The notes beneath the pieces are model-generated. The model was not told where the DNA came from. It did not search any database and saw only the letters and a list, made by a program, of their open reading frames with translations. Positions 54,046-60,898 of a stretch of DNA of 64,000 bases are shown in pieces (positions within the stretch are counted from its first letter, which is position 1; each line of letters starts with the position of its first letter). Source of the stretch: Corynebacterium yonathiae (GTDB lineage: Bacteria; Actinomycetota; Actinomycetes; Mycobacteriales; Mycobacteriaceae); contig NZ_JAKMUZ010000002.1 of assembly GCF_027570195.1 (NCBI RefSeq), positions 124,001 to 188,000 of the forward strand, given 5' to 3'. The position numbers and the translations under genes were made by a program.

Positions 54046-55197
54046 CTAAACCGCTCTGCGCGCGGCACGCCACCAGCCAGCGACCGTAGCGAAAATTGCG
54101 ACGATAAGCAGCGCCCATCCTGCCGTGGCCGTGAAAAAATTCATCCAACGCCCAGCATCCGGGTGCGCTGTAGACGCCCACGAGACCGGAGCCAAAAAGA
54201 GAAATGCCGCCAACCACGCTCCCGCGGAATGAAACACCGAGCGCGGGAGAACAACGGTAAACATCAGCGGGAAGAGCCACATGGAATAGTACTGCTGGCC
54301 CAAGGAAGATAGGAAGAAGATTCCCACCATGATTGACCCGCTCGTCGTCAGCGCCCACAAGGTCGAGTCGGAGTTGCGCCAGCGTAAAAGCCCGAGAATC
54401 GCTGCAGCCGTAAGGGCGGCAAAAATCAACCACACGGCCCAATACAACCCAGTACTAAAGTCGACGTAGGCGTGGAAACCTGCCCAGGAAGAGTTGGCAT
54501 AGTCACGAGTTTCCGAAAGATAGGGCAGGAGTTTTTCTAAAAAGCCGCTCGCGCCCGGCACTACCGGCCACGCCAGTAGGTTGAGAATCACCGGAACCCC
54601 GATGCCGCCGGCGAGGCTGCGCCACTGGATCTTTACTAAGGGCAGGAAGAGCAATGGCGCAAATTGCGGCTTAATCACGATGGCCAGGCCAATGACCACG
54701 CCTGCCACCCAGCCCAGCCAAGGGGTGTGCTCGGCCCGCAAGAAGGCCCACAAGAACACAGCCATGCACAGCAAAAGAATGCCGTTAATATTGGTAAAAG
54801 CGAGTGTGTTGGTCACCGACTCCGTGACAAACGCCAATGCAATAGATACTGGCCAAATGGGGGAAGTAAGCTTGCGGTCCACTATAAGGGTAAGCACCGC
54901 CAGTGCCGCGACGATCGCGGCTGCATTTGCCACGATGAATAGTCCTCGCGCGAAGGAGAAGTCTAGATGCCCTAATGGCGCAAGCAGCAGCGTGGCACCC
55001 GGGGTGTACAGATATAGCGGGTCCACGTGGTTATAGGCCTGCTCGTAGACCGGCTGGCCGCTAGACATGCGCGCCACTGCGTTATACACGGTGGTGAAAT
55101 CATCCGTTGGCGTGCCGTTGCGCGCAATGATGAATACGCGATGTACAACAAGCAGGATGGCCACGGGCCAGGCGGCGGCATTGATTCGGGAATTCAC
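54046..55197 (-). CDS. aftC: arabinofuranosyltransferase AftC (GT-C fold)
   Basis: 383 residues from a GTG at 55197. An integral membrane glycosyltransferase with about ten membrane segments that adds the alpha-1,3 branch to arabinan of arabinogalactan, using decaprenylphosphoryl-arabinose. The catalytic-type Asp pair is in the first periplasmic loop (NGTPTDDFTTVYNA). VYEQAYNHVDPLYLYTPGATL follows, as in DUF2029/GT87 proteins. It is 6 bases after the RibD-C-like gene and 9 before msrB. Cell-wall identity fits the genus. Confidence 0.88.
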   Translation of the reverse strand: MNSRINAAAWPVAILLVVHRVFIIARNGTPTDDFTTVYNAVARMSSGQPVYEQAYNHVDPLYLYTPGATLLLAPLGHLDFSFARGLFIVANAAAIVAALAVLTLIVDRKLTSPIWPVSIALAFVTESVTNTLAFTNINGILLLCMAVFLWAFLRAEHTPWLGWVAGVVIGLAIVIKPQFAPLLFLPLVKIQWRSLAGGIGVPVILNLLAWPVVPGASGFLEKLLPYLSETRDYANSSWAGFHAYVDFSTGLYWAVWLIFAALTAAAILGLLRWRNSDSTLWALTTSGSIMVGIFFLSSLGQQYYSMWLFPLMFTVVLPRSVFHSAGAWLAAFLFLAPVSWASTAHPDAGRWMNFFTATAGWALLIVAIFATVAGWWRAARRAV

Positions 55198-55203
55198 GGC
55201 CCC

Positions 55204-55902
55204 TTAGTCTACGTCCTTGTGGTCGCGGGAATACCGCAGAAACACCGTGCCATCCGTATCGGCTGCGACATTGTCCAGCTGCATGCGGCGGTGGGAATGC
55301 TCGCCCTTAAAAGTAGCCATGGGAGTTTCGACGCCGGTAGACAGATGAGGATCCAGGGTCAAATACATCTGGTCAATCGCATCGGCGTCCACTAATTGCC
55401 CAATCATTCCTGGACCGCCTTCACATAGCACGCGCTTAAACCCGCGGTCCTTCAAGACGGATAGGTAGTCCCGCACGCCTCCCTCACCGGCATCGCAGAC
55501 CTCCGCCCCCGTGCTTTGAATAGCCTCGAGTCGGGTAACGATGTCTTCATCCTCCCAGCTGCTGTGTGGGACCAAGATGATAGGTGGGGTAGTGAAGTCG
55601 TTAAAGAAGTCCGAATCGATATCGAAATCTAGGCTGCGGGATGGAACGGCGATAGGAGCTGGGCGCGAGCCATCGGTGCTAGGCACAACGCCCGAGTAGT
55701 CTTCTGCACGCACCGTTTGCGCGCCCACCAACACCACGTCTGCCCACTCCCGCAGAGCTGCAAAAAGCTGTCCATCGGTGTCATTTCCCATGTCTTCTGA
55801 AACATGATTCATCGTCGCTGAGCCAGTCAATGTGCTGACCATATTCGTGCGGACGGTGAATGCGTCGTCGGAATCAGACCCCAAAAGCGATGAGATATCC
55901 AT
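55204..55902 (-). CDS. RibD-C-like pyrimidine reductase
   Basis: 232 residues from ATG 55902; an ATG at 55965 adds 21 residues that look unrelated. It resembles the dihydrofolate-reductase-fold domain of RibD: REWADVVLVGAQTVRAEDY (NADPH region) and VLCEGGPGMIGQLVDADAID near the C-terminus. The canonical family pattern LSSxxD is altered here (LTGSATMNHVSEDMG). A cytidine-deaminase domain is absent. Either a riboflavin-pathway reductase or a related reductase of unknown substrate. First gene of the unit with aftC and msrB. Confidence 0.85.
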   Translation of the reverse strand: MDISSLLGSDSDDAFTVRTNMVSTLTGSATMNHVSEDMGNDTDGQLFAALREWADVVLVGAQTVRAEDYSGVVPSTDGSRPAPIAVPSRSLDFDIDSDFFNDFTTPPIILVPHSSWEDEDIVTRLEAIQSTGAEVCDAGEGGVRDYLSVLKDRGFKRVLCEGGPGMIGQLVDADAIDQMYLTLDPHLSTGVETPMATFKGEHSHRRMQLDNVAADTDGTVFLRYSRDHKDVD

Positions 55903-55973
55903 GCCACCACAGTGTAGCCAAGCCACTAGATCCCCGGCATGGTAAAGAGTTGGCCACAGCCGCAACAGAGGGG

Positions 55974-56876
55974 CTACACCAAGCGGATCAGGATGACTCC
56001 AATCAAAATAACTGCAATGCCGATAATTTGACGCAGCTCTACGCGGGCACCACGCATACGATCAATAAGAACAGAACCCAACATAGAGCCAAGAAGAGTC
56101 GCCACCACAGTAAGTCCCGTGCCAATCTGTGGAACCAAGGCCGCGTTGCCAAAGACAAACAAGGCGCCTAGGACGCCGCCAACCCACATCCACCATGGGT
56201 TAGCCTTTCCCTCGGGACGCTCGATACGGGGGCGCCAGCGCAGGACAGTATTGAGAATAACGAGTGCAGAAACGCCAATCGTAAAAGACACTAAGGCCGC
56301 GCTGACGGGTGACCCGGTGATTTGACCCAGATGACCATTGATGGCGGACTGGCTTGCGGTAAAGCAGCCAAAGACGAATCCGGCTAGGCGCCACAGCCAC
56401 AAAGAAACAGCGGAGTCTTCGCTCTTCGTAGGCGCGCCGGGCCCGGCGACGATGGCGATTACCCCACCTAACACAACCAGCGCCCCAAATGCGCGCACGA
56501 TGGTTAGTGGGGAAGCAGGGGAGTCAAAAAGCCCCAAGTGGTCAATGACGAGCCCCATCATGATCTGGCCTGCGATGGGAAGGACGACGGTCTGGACTGC
56601 GCCCAAATGAGGAAACAAGAGGATGTTTCCAGTAAGAGCCACCACTCCAAGTAAGCCGCCAAGCCAAATCCACAGCGGTTCGCCGAATGCCCGGGAAATT
56701 CCGAAGTCACCGCCGGTGACTGCCGTTGCGATAATGAGCAAGGTCACCGTGCCCACGGCAAAGGAAATAAGCGAAGAAGAAAATGGGGTGCCAGTTGATG
56801 CGCGCAGGCGCGTATTAACCAGGGTCTGTATGGGGAGAACGAGTCCGGCTATAATGCCTAAAAGAATCCACAACAC
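55974..56876 (-). CDS. YdcZ-type DMT exporter
   Basis: 300 residues from a GTG at 56876. About ten membrane segments in two similar halves, each starting with a family motif (TLVNTRLRASTGTPFSSSLISF and ASQSAINGHLGQITGSPV...; pairs of Asn-Ala-Leu-like positions). This is the DUF606/YdcZ branch of the drug/metabolite transporters, in its two-domain form. Substrate unknown. The start has no ribosome site and TATATC lies about 20 bases upstream. It stands alone between the RibD-like operon and the tRNA-Val terminator. Confidence 0.85.
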   Translation of the reverse strand: MLWILLGIIAGLVLPIQTLVNTRLRASTGTPFSSSLISFAVGTVTLLIIATAVTGGDFGISRAFGEPLWIWLGGLLGVVALTGNILLFPHLGAVQTVVLPIAGQIMMGLVIDHLGLFDSPASPLTIVRAFGALVVLGGVIAIVAGPGAPTKSEDSAVSLWLWRLAGFVFGCFTASQSAINGHLGQITGSPVSAALVSFTIGVSALVILNTVLRWRPRIERPEGKANPWWMWVGGVLGALFVFGNAALVPQIGTGLTVVATLLGSMLGSVLIDRMRGARVELRQIIGIAVILIGVILIRLV

Positions 56877-56906
56877 GTCGGGACACTTTACAGATATACA
56901 AAGAAA

Positions 56907-56943
56907 CCCGCCCAGTCTCCTTTAGATTGAAGCTAGGGGCGGG
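56907..56943 (-). terminator. terminator after tRNA-Val(CAC)
   Basis: CCCGCCC (56907-56913) and GGGCGGG (56937-56943) form a 7-bp stem. On the minus strand TTTCTTTGT follows. It begins a few bases after the tRNA 3' end. Confidence 0.7.
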
Positions 56944-56946
56944 AAA

Positions 56947-57021
56947 TGGTGGTCCTAACTGGGATTGAACCAGTGACCTTTCCGGTGTGAACGGAACGCT
57001 CTCCCACTGAGCTATAGGACC
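56947..57021 (-). tRNA. tRNA-Val (anticodon CAC)
   Basis: 75 bases with CCA encoded. Cloverleaf: acceptor GGTCCTA/TAGGACC, D stem GCTC/GAGC, anticodon stem TTCCG/CGGAA with loop TTCACAC, T arm ACTGG/CCAGT with TTCAATC. Reads GUG codons. It faces away from the plus-strand tRNA array 243 bases off. Confidence 0.95.
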
Positions 57022-57036
57022 TTGCGGGGGTTAAAT

Positions 57037-57134
57037 TTACACCTGTGTAATTTGAAATACCTAATTGGCTGGGTAGGCGGCGCCTTTGAGGAGTCATTTG
57101 ATTGGCGATTTCTCTCGATGAATTACACCGGTGT
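57037..57134. promoter_or_regulatory. twin palindromes in the tRNA intergenic gap
   Basis: TTACAC-CT-GTGTAA (57037-57050) is a perfect palindrome 15 bases upstream of the tRNA-Val 5' end. A second, ACACCGGTGT (57125-57134), shares the core TACACCnGTGT and also has AATT before and TTTGAA-like sequence after. Centres are 86 bases apart. The gap 57022-57264 has no gene. Likely binding sites for one symmetric regulator; identity unknown. Confidence 0.55.
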
Positions 57135-57264
57135 GTTTTTGAAGGGACCAGAGGCGAAATTTCAGCGGCTAAAAGAATGCTGCTGGGCTGGGGATTTGGA
57201 AACTGGGGCGGAGCACGATAATGTTTCTTCTCGCACCGCAACGATACAAATTTTGCGGCGCAAT

Positions 57265-57340
57265 GCGGATGTAGCGCAGTTGGTAGCGCATCACCTTGCC
57301 AAGGTGAGGGTCGCGAGTTCGAGTCTCGTCATCCGCTCCA
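57265..57340 (+). tRNA. tRNA-Gly (GCC), copy 1
   Basis: 76 bases with CCA encoded. Acceptor GCGGATG/CATCCGC, anticodon loop TTGCCAA, T loop TTCGAGT. Identical to copies 2 and 3. A weak promoter (TTGGAA at 57196 with TAATGT at 57219, 17-base spacer) may drive the array. Confidence 0.96.
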
Positions 57341-57387
57341 CGCTTTTCTAAGGATGTTCCTGCGAAGAGTGATTCTAAATGAATAGC

Positions 57388-57459
57388 GCGCGATTAGCTC
57401 AGTGGGAGAGCGCTTCCCTGACACGGAAGAGGTCACTGGTTCAATCCCAGTATCGCGCA
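57388..57459 (+). tRNA. tRNA-Val (GAC), copy 1
   Basis: 72 bases, CCA not encoded. Acceptor GCGCGAT/ATCGCGC, anticodon stem CTTCC/GGAAG with loop CTGACAC. Reads GUC and GUU. It differs from copy 2 at one base of the variable loop (GGTC here, GGCC there). Confidence 0.96.
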
Positions 57460-57497
57460 CAAGGACTTTGTCCTAGAAACCGGGCTTGGTTTCGCAT

Positions 57498-57573
57498 GCG
57501 GATGTAGCGCAGTTGGTAGCGCATCACCTTGCCAAGGTGAGGGTCGCGAGTTCGAGTCTCGTCATCCGCTCCA
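57498..57573 (+). tRNA. tRNA-Gly (GCC), copy 2
   Basis: 76 bases with CCA encoded, identical to copy 1. Lies 38 bases after tRNA-Val copy 1. Confidence 0.96.
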
Positions 57574-57603
57574 GCACTGTATTGTGTGAGGCGGTATCGC
57601 CAC

Positions 57604-57674
57604 GGTGGAATGGCCGAGTGGTGAGGCAACGGTCTGCAAAACCGTGCACACGGGTTCGATTCCCGTTTCCACCT
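57604..57674 (+). tRNA. tRNA-Cys (GCA)
   Basis: 71 bases, CCA not encoded, discriminator U. Acceptor GGTGGAA/TTCCACC, anticodon loop CTGCAAA. The only Cys tRNA in the window. Confidence 0.95.
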
Positions 57675-57701
57675 CAACTTCTTAATGCCCTCGGGCATTA
57701 A

Positions 57702-57773
57702 GCGCGATTAGCTCAGTGGGAGAGCGCTTCCCTGACACGGAAGAGGCCACTGGTTCAATCCCAGTATCGCGCA
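57702..57773 (+). tRNA. tRNA-Val (GAC), copy 2
   Basis: 72 bases, CCA not encoded. Same as copy 1 except one base in the variable loop. Confidence 0.96.
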
Positions 57774-57816
57774 CTAGAGTCCCGATGGGACTCGCCAACA
57801 AATCTCGGTTTGTTAT

Positions 57817-57892
57817 GCGGATGTAGCGCAGTTGGTAGCGCATCACCTTGCCAAGGTGAGGGTCGCGAGTTCGAGTCTCGTCATCCGCTCCA
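57817..57892 (+). tRNA. tRNA-Gly (GCC), copy 3
   Basis: 76 bases with CCA encoded, identical to copies 1 and 2. Last of the array, followed at once by a terminator. Confidence 0.96.
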
Positions 57893-57895
57893 TAT

Positions 57896-57923
57896 AGCCG
57901 CTCCCGAAAGGGGCGGCTTTTTC
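57896..57923 (+). terminator. terminator of the tRNA array
   Basis: AGCCGCTCC (57896-57904) pairs with GGGGCGGCT (one G-U pair), loop CGAAA, then TTTTTCT. A textbook intrinsic terminator. Confidence 0.9.
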
Positions 57924-57995
57924 TATGTCTTCTGCCGTGTGTGGTGCGATACGCTTGCCCTTAGAAAGTCAAAAACACTCGACGGAGGAGGGATG

Positions 57996-58223
57996 ATGCC
58001 ACGCACACTGGTGGTGCCGCTAGTAGTGGGAGCTTGCGGCTGCGCGTCTTTTGTTTCGGGAACTGTGCTTTTCTTTGTGGGCCTTAATGTGGCAGATGCG
58101 GGTGACGGCGACGGCAGCGCGGCGTTTCCTTTGGCACTTATCGGCGTAGGTACCGTCTTGTTTATTGCTTCACTGATGACTTCTGGTCCGCTTTTTAGTG
58201 CCCGAAAGATGGAGCGGGACTAA
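57996..58223 (+). CDS. small two-helix membrane protein
   Basis: 75 residues from ATG 57996 (GGAGGAGGG 4-10 bases upstream; ATG 57993 is an alternative). Two membrane segments (about 5-33 and 44-64) are joined by a short Asp/Gly-rich loop (VADAGDGDGSAAFP). The first helix carries a Cys pair (GACGCAS), which is not a proper lipobox. No family recognised. It has its own strong ribosome site and stands between the tRNA array and the copper operon. Confidence 0.65.
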   Translation: MPRTLVVPLVVGACGCASFVSGTVLFFVGLNVADAGDGDGSAAFPLALIGVGTVLFIASLMTSGPLFSARKMERD

Positions 58224-58423
58224 AGCGAGGCCCGTTGGAATTGAGTCAACTTGCCTTAGATAGTGATAAATACCTCTTTTTATTTCCAAATAGGAACTCC
58301 TTCCCACCTCAAGCCGACAAATGTCTCGACGCCCTGCTTGTCGCGATTGCTGTTCTAGCAAGCCCCGCGGCTAGTATGTCTGACAATTCAACTTGTGCAT
58401 TTCCAACAGCAAAGGAGCTATCT

Positions 58424-58990
58424 ATGGGCTACCGCTTACCTTGGCTGCGCCGTACGGCCGCAGCAGTAGGCACTGCAGCACTGGTTCTTGGCGGGTCGTT
58501 GCCTGCCGCAATCGCGCACGACTCCGTTATTGGTGGTTCGGTCAAAGACGGCGAACAACTCGATGAGTTCCCTAAGGAAATCACCCTCGAGTTTTCTGGC
58601 ATTCCCAAGGAAGATTTCAATACCTTCGCCGTGACCAACGCGGATACGGGAGAGAAGCTTTTTAGCCAAGAGCCGAAGCTCCATGAACGGGACCTCACCA
58701 TTGAAACTCCAGCGGACGTCAATCCTGGCCCAGGCAACTACCAAGTTGGTTTCCAAATCACGTCCTCGGATGGACACGCTACCCGCGGCGGAGTGAAATT
58801 TTCCGTCAAGGGTGAGGCCTCAGAGAACACCGAGGCGCCCGATTCTAAATCGATAGAAGCCCGCGGCGATGAGGGCCTGTCAATGCCGCTGAAAATCATT
58901 CTGGGGGTGGGCGGCGTTCTGGCAATTGCCGCAGTAGTTGCCCTATTTATTGCCAAGTCTCGTCGCATTGATTCGGAAGGTGAAAAATAA
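58424..58990 (+). CDS. CopC-domain copper-binding protein
   Basis: 188 residues from ATG 58424 (AAAGGAG 6 bases upstream). Signal peptide 1-31 (AALVLGGSLPAAIA), giving mature His32 as the N-terminal residue (HDSVIGGSVKDGEQL), the classic CopC Cu(II) ligand position. The C-terminal copper motif SSDGHATRGGVKFSV is present. After a disordered linker a membrane anchor (about 155-177) ends in a basic tail. It therefore sits on the outer face of the membrane. Overlaps the next gene by one base (TAATG). The 200-base gap upstream holds no gene and no DtxR box. Confidence 0.92.
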   Translation: MGYRLPWLRRTAAAVGTAALVLGGSLPAAIAHDSVIGGSVKDGEQLDEFPKEITLEFSGIPKEDFNTFAVTNADTGEKLFSQEPKLHERDLTIETPADVNPGPGNYQVGFQITSSDGHATRGGVKFSVKGEASENTEAPDSKSIEARGDEGLSMPLKIILGVGGVLAIAAVVALFIAKSRRIDSEGEK

Positions 58991-59592
58991 TGTCTAAGAT
59001 TTCTAACATTGCCCTTGTAGGCCTGACAGTGGCCGGCCTCGCCCTGGCAGGTTGCTCCCCACAGAACCAAAATGACTCCACCGAGTCGAAGGCGGATGCC
59101 ACCACCAGCGCTGCGGAGAAGTCCTCCTCCGCCGCAGCCGAGGACCTGACCTTCGAAGATGCCGTTGTGCGCGCCAATGAGGACAAGGACATGACTGCCA
59201 TTTTTGGCACCCTGGTGAACCACACCGATAAGGACATCGCTATCACCGGTTTTTCCACCAGCCTTAATGCCAAGGTGAACCAGATCCATGAGACTGTTGA
59301 CGGCAAGATGCAAGAAATGTCGAGCCCGTTGGTGGTTAAGGCCGGCGAATCCCACGAACTTGCACCGGGCGGTGACCACTTCATGCTCATGGAAATGGAA
59401 AGCCACATCGCTCCCGGCGAATCCCTTGACCTTAAGGTGAAGCTTGAAGGCGGCGAAGAGCTCGATCTGGGTGAGATCCAAACGCGTAGCATGCCTGCCG
59501 GGGATGAGGACTACGGCGATATGGAGGGCCACGATATGTCCCACATGGAGCACGGAGAAATGTCCCACAACAAGGAAGGCCACGACCACTAG
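58990..59592 (+). CDS. PCu(A)C copper chaperone lipoprotein
   Basis: 200 residues. Lipobox LALAGC with Cys22. A Ser/Ala/Glu-rich linker (about 25-50) leads to the PCu(A)C domain. The Cu(I) motif is IHETVDGKMQEM, then GGDHFMLMEM (His-x-Met pair). The C-terminal tail has seven His and several Met (about 176-200) and can hold more copper. PCu(A)C proteins deliver Cu(I) to the CuA centre of cytochrome oxidase. It follows copC with a one-base overlap, and the DyP gene follows after 2 bases. Confidence 0.93.
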   Translation: MSKISNIALVGLTVAGLALAGCSPQNQNDSTESKADATTSAAEKSSSAAAEDLTFEDAVVRANEDKDMTAIFGTLVNHTDKDIAITGFSTSLNAKVNQIHETVDGKMQEMSSPLVVKAGESHELAPGGDHFMLMEMESHIAPGESLDLKVKLEGGEELDLGEIQTRSMPAGDEDYGDMEGHDMSHMEHGEMSHNKEGHDH

Positions 59593-59594
59593 TC

Positions 59595-60821
59595 ATGTCT
59601 GGATTCAGCAGAAGGGGCTTTCTCACTGGCGCTGCGGTATCGACTAGCGCCTTCGCGTTGGCAGGCTGCAATATCCAGGGGTCTTCCCCAGGTGCTGAGG
59701 CCCAGGAGCAGCCCGCGCTTGCCGACGCCCTCGTGGCTTTTGACGGCGAGCATCAGGCGGGCATTGCTACCGCAGAGCAGGCTCACCTGAATCTGGTGGG
59801 GTTTGACCTTAAAAGGGGCGTCGACAAGCGGAAGTTTGCCAACCTCATGAAGCTGTGGACCGAGGACGCCCGCGCGCTGTGCACCGGGGAGCCGCCGCTA
59901 GGTACGCTGGAGCCGGAAATGGTGCAACAGCCCGCCAACTTGACCATCACCTGTGGTCTAGGCCAGAAGGTTTTCTCCCTGCTCGGCGTGGAGAAACCAC
60001 ACTGGCTGGGAGGTGTGCGTTCCTTCGACCGCGATAAGCTGGAACACAAGTGGGGACAAAGCGATATCGTCTTGCAGATTTGCTGCGATGATCCTCTGAT
60101 GAATACCTACGCCCTGCGTCATATGGTGCGTGCCAGTGAGCATTATGCCAGTGTGAAGTGGCTGCAGCAGGGGTTTATTAATGCCTATGGCAGCCAAGAA
60201 AAGGGCGCTACCGCGCGCAATATGTTCGGCCAAAAGGACGGCATCGTTAATCCGCGCAGCGAGGAAGATTTTGCGGCCCAAGTGTGGATCGATAAGGGGC
60301 CGAAGTGGGCGCAAGGCGGAACGGCGATGGTAGTGCGTCGCATTCGCATGAATGTGGATACGTGGGAGAAGCTCGATCGCTCCTCCCGCGAAAATGCGGT
60401 GGGCCGCAAGCTTGACACCGGCGCCCCGCTTACTGGAGAGGATGAGTTTGATGCCGCGGACTTCAACGCGGTGGATGACTATGGTCTGCCGGTGATTGAT
60501 AAAAACTCACACATGGCCCTTGCCGCCCCGCCGGCGGATCATCCAGAGCAGCGCATCCTGCGCCGCCCGTATAACTATGAGCTGGCTCCCGATGGCAAGG
60601 AAGGGCAGCTGTCCAATATCGGCCAGGTTTTCATCTGCTACCAACAGGATCCCACCAAGCAATTCGAGCCTATCCAGGCCCGTTTGGATAAATCTGACCT
60701 GATGAATGAGTGGCTGACCCATATCGGCTCCGCTATGTATTTCTGCCCGCCGGGCACCCTCGATGCGGATGGACGCGAATCATGGTGGGCAAAATCGCTT
60801 TGCGAGCACGCAGGGTTGTAG
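59595..60821 (+). CDS. DyP-type peroxidase, Tat-exported lipoprotein
   Basis: 408 residues. The N-terminus SRRGFLTGAAVSTSAFALAGC joins a twin-arginine motif (Arg6-Arg7) with a lipobox (Cys25), so folding with heme occurs inside and the protein is then exported and lipidated. Peroxidase features: GQKDG (distal GxxDG), a heme-ligand His in NSHMALAAPPAD, and the distal Arg region VRRIRMNVDTWEKL. B-type/EfeB-like size. Here it stands with two copper proteins, not with EfeU/EfeO. Likely oxidises a cell-envelope substrate or manages peroxide near copper. Start ATG 59595. Confidence 0.93.
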   Translation: MSGFSRRGFLTGAAVSTSAFALAGCNIQGSSPGAEAQEQPALADALVAFDGEHQAGIATAEQAHLNLVGFDLKRGVDKRKFANLMKLWTEDARALCTGEPPLGTLEPEMVQQPANLTITCGLGQKVFSLLGVEKPHWLGGVRSFDRDKLEHKWGQSDIVLQICCDDPLMNTYALRHMVRASEHYASVKWLQQGFINAYGSQEKGATARNMFGQKDGIVNPRSEEDFAAQVWIDKGPKWAQGGTAMVVRRIRMNVDTWEKLDRSSRENAVGRKLDTGAPLTGEDEFDAADFNAVDDYGLPVIDKNSHMALAAPPADHPEQRILRRPYNYELAPDGKEGQLSNIGQVFICYQQDPTKQFEPIQARLDKSDLMNEWLTHIGSAMYFCPPGTLDADGRESWWAKSLCEHAGL

Positions 60822-60898
60822 AATAGCTATCCGTAAATTTAAATAGCGGAAGCGGCCAGGTATGCCGCCGACGCACGAGCGCAAAAAGGAGCGCGATT

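Noticed and set aside
57022..57351. 109-codon plus-strand frame between the tRNA genes
   Set aside because: It runs through tRNA-Gly copy 1, so it is not a gene.
58224..58423. DtxR or copper-repressor box before the CopC gene
   Set aside because: No 19-bp DtxR-like palindrome and no convincing CsoR-type palindrome was found by eye.
60822..60898. T-box or riboswitch before thrS
   Set aside because: Only 77 bases, with no T-box sequence, specifier loop or antiterminator-like folding.
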